From: Thermovenabulum gondwanense
Lineage (GTDB): Bacteria; Bacillota; Thermosediminibacteria; Thermosediminibacterales; Thermosediminibacteraceae
Assembly: GCF_001601575.1 (NCBI RefSeq)
Contig: NZ_LOHZ01000035.1
Location: 1-64,000, forward strand
Length of the DNA: 64,000 bases
Direction of reading: 5' to 3'
The notes beneath the pieces were generated by a model. It was not told where the DNA came from. It searched no databases and worked only from the letters and a program-made list of their open reading frames with translations. Made by a program: the position numbers and the translations under genes. The first letter of the stretch is position 1. Each line of letters starts with the position of its first letter. This document shows, in pieces, positions 43,381 through 53,471 of the stretch.

Positions 43381-45145
43381 AAACTTCACCCCCTTCGAGG
43401 AGCCCTGCGATTTCCTTCTTAATCTGCTCTTCAATTTCATCAAAATTAGCAATATCTTCTTCTTTGACGTATTTTGCCCTTGCTATTCTTTCCCTGACCG
43501 GAAGTTTTTCCAGCTTAGCAAACGGCGCTCCCTTATCCAGCGCTTTTTGCGCTTCTTCGTAGAATAAAAGTATTAATTTCAGCATCCTGAATTGCTTTTG
43601 AAGGGAGGTGTAGGTATCCACTTCGTGAAAAGCGTTTTGATGCAGGAAATCTTCCCTTATCGATCGGGCAACTTCCAATATAAGCCTATCCTTGGTAGAC
43701 AGCGCATCTATACCTACCAGCCTCACGATTTCCTGCAGGTTGGCTTCATCCTGCAATAGCCTTATAGCAGTTGCCCTCAATTCTCCCCAGTTCTTATCTA
43801 TTTTATTGTTCATATACCTTTCTACGGTATCCGAATACAGAGAATAACTTGTCAACCAGTTTATTGCAGGGAAATGCCTTGCATAAGCGAGCTGCGCATC
43901 CAGCGCCCAGAATACCTTCACAACCCTGAGGGTAGCCTGAGTAACCGGTTCGGAAAGGTCTCCACCGGGAGGTGAAACCGCGCCTACTACGGTAAGCGCC
44001 CCTTCTCTTTCATCCTTCCCAAGGCAAATAACCCTGCCAGCTCTTTCGTAAAATTCCGCCAAACGCCTTGAAAGATATGCAGGATAACCCTCTTCACCGG
44101 GCATTTCTTCAAGTCGTCCGGACATTTCCCTTAAAGCTTCAGCCCATCTGGATGTGGAATCCGCCATCAGCGCTACGCTGTATCCCATATCCCTGAAATA
44201 CTCCGCTATGGTAATACCGGTATAAATGGAGGCTTCGCGGGCAGCTACCGGCATGTTGGAGGTGTTGGCTATCAATACCGTTCTTTTCATCAAGGGTTCT
44301 CCCGTTTTCGGGTCCTTCAATTCGGGGAACTCCATCAAAACGTCCGTCATTTCGTTGCCGCGTTCTCCGCACCCGATATATACGACTATTTCTGCATCGG
44401 CCCATTTTGCTAACTGATGCTGTACAACAGTTTTCCCGCTCCCGAAGGGACCCGGTATACAGGCAGTCCCTCCCTTGGTTACCGGGAACAAAGTATCTAT
44501 GACCCTTTGCCCTGTTGCCATTGGAATTTCGGGAGGCAGCTTCTGCTTATAAGGCCTCGTCTTACGAACGGGCCATTTTTGCATCATCGTTACATCAACT
44601 ACTGTACCATCATCTTTTCTTATTTTAGCAACGACTTCGGTTACCGTGAATTCCCCTTCCTTAATTTCCTCTACCACTCCCTCTACATAAGGGGGAACCA
44701 TTATCTTGTGCTCTACGATAACGGTTTCCTGAACGGTACCTAAAATATCTCCGCCGGTAACCCTATCTCCCTCTTTCGCTACGGGTCTAAAATACCACTT
44801 CTTTTCCCTGTTCAAAGCAGGAACATCTATACCTCTTGTAATAAAGCTGCCAGCTTGATTTACGATCACATCAAGAGGTCTTTGAATACCATCAAAAATG
44901 CCTTCAAGCATTCCCGGCCCCAATTCCACGCTGAGAGGCTGCCCTGTTGATACCACAGGGTCGCCGGGTCCAATCCCCGAAGTTTCTTCGTAAACCTGAA
45001 TGGATACCCTTTCTCCTCTTATTTCGATAACCTCTCCTATGAGTCCCTGATGCCCTACCCTTACCACGTCGAACATCTTTGCTTCGGGCAAATTGGTGGC
45101 TACTACCAGCGGACCGGAAACCTTGACTACTACACCCTGGCTCAT
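43373..45145 (-). CDS. ntpA: V-type ATP synthase catalytic subunit A
   Basis: The 590-residue protein has the V/A-type N-terminal barrel, the characteristic inserted domain (about 110-200) and the P-loop GPFGSGKTV (232-240), then [27 protein letters not shown]. It hydrolyses or makes ATP at the A/B interface. The ATG overlaps the stop of subunit F (ATGA). Length and motifs are complete. Confidence 0.96.
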   Translation of the reverse strand: MSQGVVVKVSGPLVVATNLPEAKMFDVVRVGHQGLIGEVIEIRGERVSIQVYEETSGIGPGDPVVSTGQPLSVELGPGMLEGIFDGIQRPLDVIVNQAGSFITRGIDVPALNREKKWYFRPVAKEGDRVTGGDILGTVQETVIVEHKIMVPPYVEGVVEEIKEGEFTVTEVVAKIRKDDGTVVDVTMMQKWPVRKTRPYKQKLPPEIPMATGQRVIDTLFPVTKGGTACIPGPFGSGKTVVQHQLAKWADAEIVVYIGCGERGNEMTDVLMEFPELKDPKTGEPLMKRTVLIANTSNMPVAAREASIYTGITIAEYFRDMGYSVALMADSTSRWAEALREMSGRLEEMPGEEGYPAYLSRRLAEFYERAGRVICLGKDEREGALTVVGAVSPPGGDLSEPVTQATLRVVKVFWALDAQLAYARHFPAINWLTSYSLYSDTVERYMNNKIDKNWGELRATAIRLLQDEANLQEIVRLVGIDALSTKDRLILEVARSIREDFLHQNAFHEVDTYTSLQKQFRMLKLILLFYEEAQKALDKGAPFAKLEKLPVRERIARAKYVKEEDIANFDEIEEQIKKEIAGLLEGGEVYA

Positions 45146-45471
45146 TCCCTTCCCTCTCTTTCAAATATGATATCTACTCCAATAGCTTTTTCCACAGATT
45201 TCTTAACACTGTTAATCCCAATGCCCAGCGTACCTCTATTGCTTGGAATTAAAGTAATTATGGGCAGTAACTTTTCTCTAAAAACGCTCAATTTATCCTC
45301 CATTTTTGCTGCCAGCTGTTCCGTTACAAATATTACCGCGTAATTTTCCCTGGAAAGTTTAATCAATTTTTCATAAGCTTCCTTCTCATCTATGGCAGGG
45401 AAGGTGTCTACTCCTATGGATTTAAAGGAAAGTACCGTATCCTTATCCCCAATAACTCCTATCTTATACAT
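45142..45471 (-). CDS. V-type ATP synthase subunit F
   Basis: The 109-residue protein starts [26 protein letters not shown] and contains [11 protein letters not shown], the subunit F fold. It attaches to subunit D in the central stalk. The gene overlaps both neighbours by a few bases, indicating translational coupling. Confidence 0.92.
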   Translation of the reverse strand: MYKIGVIGDKDTVLSFKSIGVDTFPAIDEKEAYEKLIKLSRENYAVIFVTEQLAAKMEDKLSVFREKLLPIITLIPSNRGTLGIGINSVKKSVEKAIGVDIIFEREGRE

Positions 45472-46465
45472 AAAGTTCTCTCAACCTCTCCTCTATAAAA
45501 TCTTCCTTAATCCCATTTATCTTCCCTACCAGAATAATTCTTAAAACCTTTATTTCGTGTTCCTTGGCTCCCAGATACCCTATCACCGGTTCTATCCCAA
45601 AGGGCTTATAAAGCCCTTTCTTCAAATAATTGATGAGATAATTATCCATAAGTTTCTCATAATGGGATAGATTTTTTGTTTCCATCCAGTTCTCTATTCC
45701 TTCCTTAATTATACCGTAATAATCCTTTGAAGATAGTGATTCTGCCAGTTCCTCGAGAGGTTCCTGAAATTTTTTCTCAAAGAACTCTACGGGTATGCTT
45801 CCTCCCGGCAAAAATGCCTTTAAAAGTACCCGTAAATCCATATTCATGTTCTTAACCCTTACGTAGGTTTTTATATTTAATAAATCCACAAAAGCTTTGT
45901 GGTATCCCTCTAAAAAGGGATCTTTAATATCCTCTACGATGTTTTCTAACTCCTCGAATAAAACTTTGTCCAGATAAATATCTATTTGCTGAGGATCGAG
46001 AGTTTCTTCGTAAATTGCCATCGCCTTATTAAAAGCATCCTGAATATTCTTCGGCAGTTCATCGGATTTTTCTTCATAAGCAAGCTTTATATAGTGTTCT
46101 GCGGGTAAGCCCAATTTCGAAAAATATTCCTTTTTTAAGTCCCCCATTATTTTTCCTTTAACGCATACTTTCAGGTTGTGGTAATCGTACTTCAATGTAA
46201 AATACCTTATTATCCTGTTATCTTTAATGGAATCGGAAATGGTTTTTAACGTCTTTAATAAATTATTTTCCAGAACCTCTTCAAATTCATAAATGTTATC
46301 TATTTCCCCGAAATCCTCGGCGTAAGCGGTGTCGCCAAGAGCTTTTATTACCCCTTCTACCGATTCGGCTTCCATTAACCTGTCTACGAGATTTTTATTT
46401 AAAAGTTTAGTTTCCAGATACCTTATTCTGCCGGAGGCATATAAAAATTCTTGCTCCTTCGGCAT
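45464..46465 (-). CDS. ntpC: V-type ATP synthase subunit C
   Basis: The 333-residue helical protein (FLYASGRIRYLETKLLNKNLVDRLMEAESVEGV at the start, RLLL-type repeats of the V-type AC39 family) connects the rotor ring to the central stalk. The ATG at 46463-46465 follows GAGGAG; an upstream frame extension is less likely. Sequence is variable in this family, but gene order and length agree. Confidence 0.9.
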   Translation of the reverse strand: MPKEQEFLYASGRIRYLETKLLNKNLVDRLMEAESVEGVIKALGDTAYAEDFGEIDNIYEFEEVLENNLLKTLKTISDSIKDNRIIRYFTLKYDYHNLKVCVKGKIMGDLKKEYFSKLGLPAEHYIKLAYEEKSDELPKNIQDAFNKAMAIYEETLDPQQIDIYLDKVLFEELENIVEDIKDPFLEGYHKAFVDLLNIKTYVRVKNMNMDLRVLLKAFLPGGSIPVEFFEKKFQEPLEELAESLSSKDYYGIIKEGIENWMETKNLSHYEKLMDNYLINYLKKGLYKPFGIEPVIGYLGAKEHEIKVLRIILVGKINGIKEDFIEERLRELYV

Positions 46466-46469
46466 ATTA

Positions 46470-47069
46470 TCACTCCTCAAAAAGGATTCTTGCTATTTCG
46501 GTCTCCAGCTCTTCCCTCTTAATGGAAACCAGATAGTCAAAGCTGCCGTTAATTTCTACGTTTTTCGACCTGAGGATAAAGCCTCCGGTAATATCCTTAG
46601 AAAATGAGACTATTTTCAAATTTCCTTTCCTGCCTTTTTTAACTAACTCTTCATTTACTTTTTTAAGAAGGTCTTCCGTAATCCTTGATCTATCGTTTTC
46701 TGCAATAATCAATTCTTCATCGCCTTCTGCGCTTTCTACCAGCATTTTAAAGACCAGGTTTTTATACCTTTCTTCCTCCATTTGCCTTATTTTATTCTCG
46801 GCCTCTTTAAAAACCAGGTCTATGATTTCCTGCTTTGCCTGTAAAAGCCTCTTTTTCTCTTCCAGTTCCGCCATGGAAATTATTTTCCTTTTTTCCTCTT
46901 CTGCCTGTTTTTTAGCTTTCTCCAGCAGGTTATGCTCTATTTCTTCGGCTCTTTTTTTTGCCTTTTCAAAAATCTCTTCGGCTTTTTTTTCTGCTTCGCT
47001 CAGTATTCTGGCCTTCTCCTTTTCGGCCTCCTCCATTATCTTTTCCTTTATCCTCGTTATTCCCTGCAT
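46470..47069 (-). CDS. ntpE: V-type ATP synthase subunit E
   Basis: The 199-residue protein begins with a long Lys/Glu/Ala-rich helix (about 1-90) and ends with a globular part containing GGFILRSKNVEINGSFDYLVS. This is subunit E of the peripheral stalk. The ATG at 47067-47069 follows AAGGAGTG. It would pair with the short helical subunit encoded upstream. Confidence 0.92.
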   Translation of the reverse strand: MQGITRIKEKIMEEAEKEKARILSEAEKKAEEIFEKAKKRAEEIEHNLLEKAKKQAEEEKRKIISMAELEEKKRLLQAKQEIIDLVFKEAENKIRQMEEERYKNLVFKMLVESAEGDEELIIAENDRSRITEDLLKKVNEELVKKGRKGNLKIVSFSKDITGGFILRSKNVEINGSFDYLVSIKREELETEIARILFEE

Positions 47070-47081
47070 TTTAAGCACTCC

Positions 47082-47576
<495 letters not shown>

Positions 47577-47605
47577 TTAAGATGAAAATGTAATTTTTTA
47601 TTCAT

Positions 47606-49507
47606 TTATTCATTCATATCCACGTAATTGGTTTTAACCCTTAACGGGTCAAAAGGTTTTCCGCCGCCGTCGTAAAATTTGCTGAAAAACTCAATATACT
47701 GGAGACGGCTGCTGTGAACATAAGCACCCAGCGCGTTTACCGCTACGTTAAATAAATGTCCTCCCGCCATTATCGCAAACATAAAGATATACCCTATTAA
47801 ATTTACCCCCACCAGCCTTGCCATGGTATTTATTACCATCGCTATAACTCCGGTGGCAAGACCCAAAGCCAGAAGCCTTGAATAGGACAGGACATCGCTT
47901 AAATATCCGGTAACATTGTACAGGCTCAAAAGTCCGGAAGTGAACTTTTTTATTATACTTCTTTGCGTCCTCCCCTGGGTTAATACCAGGCCAATAGCCC
48001 CGGCCATGGCAATGTACTTTGCAAAACCTGCAGTTTGCGGAAAGGCAAACATAACAAGCCCGCTCAAGAAAATCAGCCACAAACCCTGGTCCATCAAGGC
48101 ATCCGCCATTTTACCGTTTCTTATATTTTTATAAGCGCTAAGAATTATACCGAAGTATATCTGAATCAATCCCAAAGCAAAGCTAAGGTACATCACCGCT
48201 AAAGGGTTATCTAACGGGTTAAGCCATAGAGGCGGCAATTTTATCAAATCGCCGAACCAGCTGCCGAATACGGCCCCCCAGATAAATGTGGAAATCCCTC
48301 CCAAGAATAAAAGTTCTACCAGTTTCCTGGCCATTCCGGATATTTTCAGCTTCATCATTGCAAAGCCGGAAAGCAGGGATAACACAAGCCCGTATCCCGC
48401 ATCGCTCACCATCATGCCGAAAAATACAAAGTAGAAAGGTGCCATAAAAATATTTGGGTCTATACCCCTGGGGTCCGGGAGGCTGTAAAGTTCCGTAACC
48501 AGCTCGAAGGGGGTGACAATCCTTGGATTTTTTAGAAGTACCGGGAAGTTTTCATCCTCAGCGGGATCTTCAAAATCCACATAAATTGCATCGCTGGCAT
48601 TTTTTAATTGATGCTCTACTTTTTCCACTTCGGGTTCGGGTACCCAGGCCTGCATGTAAAAACTACTTTCAGTATCCTGAGCCCGGTAGTAGCTGAGCCT
48701 TTTTTCCTTTTCATTCACATAGTAATCGTATAAAATTTTGAAGGTCATTAAATACTCGCTGAGGTTTTTTATTTCCTCGAGTATCTTACCCCTTGCTTTT
48801 TCAATTTCCGATAGTTTTTCCTTTAATTTTGCTGCTGCTTCTGCAGGTGTCCCATTATATTCGGCAAAATCGTATATATTAACAGAAAAATCCTTTAATA
48901 TCCCTTCCACCCTATCTTCTGCATCCCTGTGATATGCAATTAAAATATAGGATTCATCCTTGCCTTCGTTTATTAATATTACTTCTGCCGGAAGTTCCCC
49001 TTCACTCATTTTTGTCAGAAAGTCATTATATACTCGTGCAGGAATCGACCCGGCTACAAATTTTGCCCTGCGGGTCTCTCCCAGTTCCTGCAGCGGTATA
49101 TCCATCTTCTCCCAGGGTAAAAGAAAATCTATACTGTTTTTTACCTTGGCTTCTTCTCCTCTTAATTGGGATAGTTTCCTGTCGTATTCACTTAATTTGT
49201 CTATAACCGAAAAATACTCATCTTCTTTGCTGATGAGCCGGGAGAGGTCTTGCTTGGATATTTTAGGTTTCCCCGTAAAAAGAATGTTTTGTTCCTTTAC
49301 AAAGGGTCTTACAAGTTCAATGGCAAACTTTAATTTGTTCAATTTTGCATCTATTTCGCTGATTTCCCTACCAAAATCCCTGAGTTCCTCTTCTTCCTTC
49401 AAATCAATGATTTCCGCAGAACCGAGTTTCTGAAGCACATCCAAAAGGATATACTTTTCCTTTTTAAGCCCAAAAAGGTGCATTTTTTTCATTTTAACTA
49501 TTGCCAT
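47606..49507 (-). CDS. ntpI: V-type ATP synthase subunit I (a-subunit)
   Basis: The 633-residue protein has a soluble coiled-coil N-terminal half (about 1-330) and seven or eight membrane helices in the C-terminal half, including SYSRLLALGLATGVIAMVIN with the conserved arginine of the ion channel, and GGHLFNVAVNALGAYVHSSRLQYIEFFSKFY at the end. It forms the static half of the ion path. Its ATG overlaps the end of the preceding small subunit gene. Confidence 0.94.
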   Translation of the reverse strand: MAIVKMKKMHLFGLKKEKYILLDVLQKLGSAEIIDLKEEEELRDFGREISEIDAKLNKLKFAIELVRPFVKEQNILFTGKPKISKQDLSRLISKEDEYFSVIDKLSEYDRKLSQLRGEEAKVKNSIDFLLPWEKMDIPLQELGETRRAKFVAGSIPARVYNDFLTKMSEGELPAEVILINEGKDESYILIAYHRDAEDRVEGILKDFSVNIYDFAEYNGTPAEAAAKLKEKLSEIEKARGKILEEIKNLSEYLMTFKILYDYYVNEKEKRLSYYRAQDTESSFYMQAWVPEPEVEKVEHQLKNASDAIYVDFEDPAEDENFPVLLKNPRIVTPFELVTELYSLPDPRGIDPNIFMAPFYFVFFGMMVSDAGYGLVLSLLSGFAMMKLKISGMARKLVELLFLGGISTFIWGAVFGSWFGDLIKLPPLWLNPLDNPLAVMYLSFALGLIQIYFGIILSAYKNIRNGKMADALMDQGLWLIFLSGLVMFAFPQTAGFAKYIAMAGAIGLVLTQGRTQRSIIKKFTSGLLSLYNVTGYLSDVLSYSRLLALGLATGVIAMVINTMARLVGVNLIGYIFMFAIMAGGHLFNVAVNALGAYVHSSRLQYIEFFSKFYDGGGKPFDPLRVKTNYVDMNE

Positions 49508-49817
49508 AGAAATTCACTACCTTTTCCAGAATTAATTCGGAGGCTTTTTCTATCCTGGGTCTGGTATTGTTTAATATTTCACGAATTTTCTCATCATACA
49601 TCCTTTTAATCCTTTCAACCTCTTTTGTAGCTTCCCCGCGAGCCTCCTTTAAAAGTAAAACTCCTTTTTCCTCAGCTTCCTTTCTGACCTTCAGTAAAAA
49701 TTCTTCCGCTTCCTCATTCGCCCTATTTATTCGAGCTTTAGCTTCCTTCTCCGCTTCCTCGATAATGTATTTTGCCTTCTGCTCGGTCTCCTTTATTTCA
49801 TCCAGGTACTCCTTCAA
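49494..49817 (-). CDS. V-type ATP synthase peripheral stalk subunit (G/H type)
   Basis: From the TTG at 49815-49817 the product is 107 residues, almost one continuous Glu/Lys/Ala-rich helix, like the G (H) subunits that pair with subunit E in the peripheral stalk. GGAGG lies ten bases upstream of this TTG; the nearer GTG is too close to it, and the frame before it shows no RBS. It is the first ATPase structural gene. Sequence similarity is weak in this family, but position and form agree. Confidence 0.82.
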   Translation of the reverse strand: MKEYLDEIKETEQKAKYIIEEAEKEAKARINRANEEAEEFLLKVRKEAEEKGVLLLKEARGEATKEVERIKRMYDEKIREILNNTRPRIEKASELILEKVVNFYGNS

Positions 49818-49845
49818 ATAATCCACACCTCCTTTATATGATAGG

Positions 49846-50067
49846 TCATTTGGGCTTTTTCCTGAATTCTTCAGACAGTATTCGATAAGCACTGGCTATT
49901 CCGGAAATAATTCCGAGAACCGTGCCTATTAATAAAAATAATATCTCGGTTTTTAATGTTCTATCCAAAAAAGCTCCAAAATATGCACCAGCGCCTATCG
50001 GCAATGCAAAATTAAACCCAATTTGTAATATTTGAAATATTTTCTGCAGGGATTTTGGTTCTTTCAT
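49846..50067 (-). CDS. AtpZ/AtpI-like small membrane protein
   Basis: The 73-residue protein has two membrane helices (about 13-32 and 41-62) and the AtpZ/AtpI pattern GAGAYFGAFLDRTLKTEILFLLIGTVLGIISGIASAYRI. Such proteins stand at the head of F-type ATP synthase operons, where they assist c-ring assembly or act as magnesium/calcium channels. Here one stands at the head of a V-type operon. A promoter at 50075-50103 puts the transcript start at or next to the ATG, so the mRNA may be leaderless; no RBS is seen. Confidence 0.75.
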   Translation of the reverse strand: MKEPKSLQKIFQILQIGFNFALPIGAGAYFGAFLDRTLKTEILFLLIGTVLGIISGIASAYRILSEEFRKKPK

Positions 50068-50074
50068 ATGCGTA

Positions 50075-50103
50075 ATTATACAATAAGTAAAAAAAAAATT
50101 CAA
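50075..50103 (-). promoter_or_regulatory. Promoter of the V-type ATPase operon, probably leaderless
   Basis: On the minus strand TTGAAT (50098-50103) and TATAAT (50075-50080) have a 17-bp spacer. Seven bases after the -10 box comes the A of the start codon at 50067. Confidence 0.7.
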
Positions 50104-50252
50104 ACCGCATTTTATCTTAAAAAATTTTATTTTATTTTAACTTTCCAGTTTAATTTATCAATTTACCCGATTAAATTATATATTTTGTGATAGTGATAAG
50201 ATGCACTAATATTTTTAAAAAAAATTTTATATAAATCACAATTTATTTTTCA
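50104..50252. other. AT-rich spacer between rsgI and atpZ-like genes
   Basis: About 150 bp with the atpZ promoter at its edge. I see no terminator for rsgI and no reading frame of note. Confidence 0.4.
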
Positions 50253-51404
50253 TTATAATCTACCGCCCTTTATTTTGTTGTCGAAAATATTTTTCAAAAA
50301 CCCTTTTCTATTATTTTCTTCAATTAAATTTTTCTCGAATATATTATTAAATCTTCCCTTTAAATCAATTTTTTCTTTTATATTATCTTTCTTATCAAGG
50401 GGAATTTCTTTTTCCTGCCCGGAGGTTTTATTCTTTTCAACGTTCTTTTTGTTTTCTTTAATAATTTCTAAAACTTTTTTTGTTCCTCCGTTGCTTTTTT
50501 CTCCGGTATTATCTTTTTCATCCACTTTTCCATTCTTACCTTTCTCTATATCCTTTTCTTCAACCTTTTTCTGGGATTCCTCTCCCCCCAGAAATTCTTT
50601 ATTCTCATTTTTTATCTCCTTTAAGAGATTCTTTATAGGCTTATTTTTTACTTCTTCTAAGGTTATCCCGGGATTTTTTTCTTTAATTTTTTCGTAAATA
50701 AAAAGTTTTCCCGGTGAAATGCCCATTTTTCTTGCATCGTTGTGCTTTTTAATGGAAACTTCTTCAATAATTATATCCACGTCCTTCGTTTCCTTTGAGG
50801 TATCCCGTGCCATCGTAAGGGGCGAAGACTGCACCATCATTTTAACACTACCTTCACTCGCCCTGATATCTTTGTTTGCCGCCTCTATTACGGCATTTTT
50901 TAATGCTTCTTTAATCTTTTCGGTATTTTTCCCTGTATACCTCCGGGAAATGGTAAACATCACTGCCGGGTTTTCTCCATCCAAATATTTCTCCATCTTT
51001 GCCCTGTTTATAAATATCCTGACCGCATCCTCTAAAGGCTTGTTTTTAAATATATTTTTGTCTTCCACAAGCCGTGCGCTGTCATCATTGTAAAATTTTA
51101 CATCCACCACCCTGCCCAACCTGTTTACTCCGAATTCCAAACTGGGATTAATATCTATTGAAATGTAAAAGGCCGGTATCATTACGGTGTAATATAAGGA
51201 AACCGCAATAAGGCAAATCGCCAAAAAAACCGCTGCAGATAGGGCGTAATTTTTCAAAAAACGGCTTACACCGATGTTCTCAACCTCCACCTCGTCGCCC
51301 ACATTGTAAATGCACCCGTTTTTTAATTTTATTACCTTAAAATCCCCTTCCTTACATAAAACTACCGCATTATTCCCTTTTATTTCGAGGATTATACCTT
51401 TCAA
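50253..51404 (-). CDS. rsgI: RsgI-like anti-sigma factor
   Basis: The 383-residue protein starts with the RsgI domain (MKGIILEIKGNNAVVLCKEGDFKVIK), has a membrane helix at about 54-78 and an extracellular region with a conserved fold (about 80-220), then a very Lys/Glu/Asn-rich tail (about 275-383). Clostridial RsgI proteins with sugar-binding modules sense polysaccharides; this one lacks such a module, so it resembles the Bacillus type. The start is TTG at 51402-51404 overlapping the sigI stop, with GGAGG eight bases upstream. Confidence 0.87.
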   Translation of the reverse strand: MKGIILEIKGNNAVVLCKEGDFKVIKLKNGCIYNVGDEVEVENIGVSRFLKNYALSAAVFLAICLIAVSLYYTVMIPAFYISIDINPSLEFGVNRLGRVVDVKFYNDDSARLVEDKNIFKNKPLEDAVRIFINRAKMEKYLDGENPAVMFTISRRYTGKNTEKIKEALKNAVIEAANKDIRASEGSVKMMVQSSPLTMARDTSKETKDVDIIIEEVSIKKHNDARKMGISPGKLFIYEKIKEKNPGITLEEVKNKPIKNLLKEIKNENKEFLGGEESQKKVEEKDIEKGKNGKVDEKDNTGEKSNGGTKKVLEIIKENKKNVEKNKTSGQEKEIPLDKKDNIKEKIDLKGRFNNIFEKNLIEENNRKGFLKNIFDNKIKGGRL

Positions 51405-52120
51405 TCTTCAAACCTCCAGTCAATGTATTCTCTCAGATAATTATAATCCCCTTTCAATATCAAAACCCCTGCTATTATATAATTTCGACACCTCTCTATT
51501 TTTTTTCTATGTATTTTCATCCCCGAAGCGATTTTTTCTACTGGAAGATATTTCTTTTTCAAAATTATTTCCAGCAATTCCTTGTTTTCAAGGATGTAGT
51601 GGATTATCCTGCTGCACTCTTTTTTTGTAGCCTTTATCCTGGGAGAACTTTTTGCCACATCGAATAAATTAATCCCGAAATCCTCTAATTCTTTTTTGAA
51701 AGCTTCAATCTCCAGCCTTCTTAGATAAGAAATCTCTTTCTCCTCATATATCTCCAGGGAGCGATCCGAGCTCATTTTATCAAAAACTTCTTCGTCCTCT
51801 TCCCCCTCATCCTTTGATAAATACAATATCTTCGATTTTTCCCTTCGTTCCTTCCGGTAATAGTCTATCAACCTGTTTTTTATAACTCCTCTTGCAAAGG
51901 ATAGAAAATTTCCTTTATCAATATCGTACTTAACTATAGCCTCATTAAATGCCATCAAGGCAATGCTCAATTCGTCATCGCACCCATACTCTACTTTTCT
52001 CCCCGTAACGCTTTCTACGCAGGATGCAATAAAAGGTTTATATTCTTCAATAAATTCATTTAATCTCTCTTTTTCATTTTTTATGCTCTTAACCCTTTCG
52101 TTAATTGAGTTAAATTCCAT
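51401..52120 (-). CDS. sigI: RNA polymerase sigma factor SigI
   Basis: The 239-residue protein has sigma-70 region 2 (SIALMAFNEAIVKYDIDKGNFLSFARGVIKNRLIDYYRK) and a C-terminal DNA-binding part particular to SigI. SigI responds to heat and cell envelope stress in Bacillus and to polysaccharides in some Clostridia. It overlaps rsgI by four bases. A -10 box TATAAT on the minus strand at 52173-52178 may start the operon. No sigI-type promoter could be confirmed. Confidence 0.88.
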   Translation of the reverse strand: MEFNSINERVKSIKNEKERLNEFIEEYKPFIASCVESVTGRKVEYGCDDELSIALMAFNEAIVKYDIDKGNFLSFARGVIKNRLIDYYRKERREKSKILYLSKDEGEEDEEVFDKMSSDRSLEIYEEKEISYLRRLEIEAFKKELEDFGINLFDVAKSSPRIKATKKECSRIIHYILENKELLEIILKKKYLPVEKIASGMKIHRKKIERCRNYIIAGVLILKGDYNYLREYIDWRFED

Positions 52121-52243
52121 TTTTTCCTCCTGAAAACGAATTAAATCAATAAAAAATAAAATTTATAAATTAATTATACCAGATTATTAATTCGTAAAAT
52201 ATTCATAGAAAAAAGAGGAATTTTTTATAACGAAAGCTTTAAA

Positions 52244-52284
52244 AAAAAAGAAGGAATATACCTATAATATATTCCTTCTTTTTA
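52244..52284 (-). terminator. Terminator of the long rpmE-wecB operon
   Basis: GAAGGAATATA (52250-52260) and TATATTCCTTC (52268-52278) pair perfectly around a seven-base loop; a run of T follows on the minus strand. Confidence 0.9.
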
Positions 52285-52303
52285 TCTTTTGGTACGGGTA
52301 ACT

Positions 52304-53458
52304 TTATCCCTCAGGCTCAAATTCTTCAGGTCTTTCTCTTCTAATACCAAAATGGTAAAGGATGCTTTCTACAATCCTTTTGGATGCAAAACCGTCTCCG
52401 TAAGGGTTCACCGCACCGGCCATTTTCATGTATTCATTTTGATCATAAAGCAAAATCCGGGCGTGTTTTAAAATACTTTCGCAGCTCGTTCCTATAACCT
52501 TTACCGTACCGGCTTTTACAGCCTCCGGTCTTTCGGTTTCATTCCTCAAAACCAGCACCGGCTTCCCTAAGGATGGGGCTTCTTCCTGCAAACCACCCGA
52601 ATCGGTAAGCACAAAAAAGGATTTAGCCATGAGGTTGTGAAGCTCATCGGTATCAAGGGGCTCAAGCAAAATGACGTTTTCCAGCCCCTGCAGCACCCGG
52701 TGAACGGTATCCCAGACCGCAGGATTTAAATGCACGGGGTAAACTATGCATACATCCTTTTCCGCCGACAGACGTTTAAGCCCAAGGCAAATTTGCTCCA
52801 AGGGTTCTCCCCAGTTCTCACGCCTGTGGGCTGTAACCAGGATTACCTTTTTTCGTTTGAAATCAATTTTGTTTAAAACATCATTCCTGAAAACGTAATC
52901 CTCTCGCACGGTGGTCTTTAGAGCATCTATAACGGTATTCCCCGTAACGTATATTCTTTCCTCTCTAACCCCTTCCCTTAAAAGGTTCTCCTTTGCGGTT
53001 TTTGTGGGGGCAAAATGAAGATCGGCTATTGCACCGGTAAGTTTTCTATTCATCTCCTCCGGAAAGGGAAGCCATTTGTTGTGAGTTCTCAAACCCGCCT
53101 CCACATGGGCCACTTTGATTTGAGAGTAAAAAGCTGCCAGTGCCCCTGCAAAGGTCGTGGTGGTATCTCCGTGCACCAGCACCAAATCGGGCTTTTCCTT
53201 TATAAAAATTTCTTCCAAGCCTTTCAGTGCACTGCAGGTGATCTCCGAAAGGGTCTGCCTGTGCTTCATGATATCCAGATCATAATCGGGCTTTACATCA
53301 AAAAGGCTCAACACCTGGTCGAGCATTTCCCGGTGTTGAGCTGTTACTGCAACCCTGCTATCAAAGAATTCGGATTTCTCCATTTCCTTCACAAGAGGGG
53401 CCATTTTTATAGCTTCAGGTCTTGTCCCAAAAACAGATATTACCTTTATCCTGTCCAA
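52304..53458 (-). CDS. wecB: UDP-N-acetylglucosamine 2-epimerase (non-hydrolysing)
   Basis: The 384-residue protein has the epimerase signatures VFGTRPEAIKMAPL, LVHGDTTTTFAGALAAFY, HVEAGLRTHNKW and the C-terminal LTDSGGLQEEAPSLGKPVLVLRNETERPEAV. It converts UDP-GlcNAc to UDP-ManNAc, used for teichoic acid linkage or other surface glycans. It lies 13 bases after the tagO-like gene, which makes the lipid-linked GlcNAc, so both serve the same surface polymer. Other tag genes are not in view. Confidence 0.94.
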   Translation of the reverse strand: MDRIKVISVFGTRPEAIKMAPLVKEMEKSEFFDSRVAVTAQHREMLDQVLSLFDVKPDYDLDIMKHRQTLSEITCSALKGLEEIFIKEKPDLVLVHGDTTTTFAGALAAFYSQIKVAHVEAGLRTHNKWLPFPEEMNRKLTGAIADLHFAPTKTAKENLLREGVREERIYVTGNTVIDALKTTVREDYVFRNDVLNKIDFKRKKVILVTAHRRENWGEPLEQICLGLKRLSAEKDVCIVYPVHLNPAVWDTVHRVLQGLENVILLEPLDTDELHNLMAKSFFVLTDSGGLQEEAPSLGKPVLVLRNETERPEAVKAGTVKVIGTSCESILKHARILLYDQNEYMKMAGAVNPYGDGFASKRIVESILYHFGIRRERPEEFEPEG

Positions 53459-53471
53459 TTTTCATTCCCCT

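Noticed and set aside
50275-50697. Plus-strand frame rich in Phe and Ser opposite rsgI
   Set aside because: Shadow of the Lys/Glu-rich tail of RsgI.
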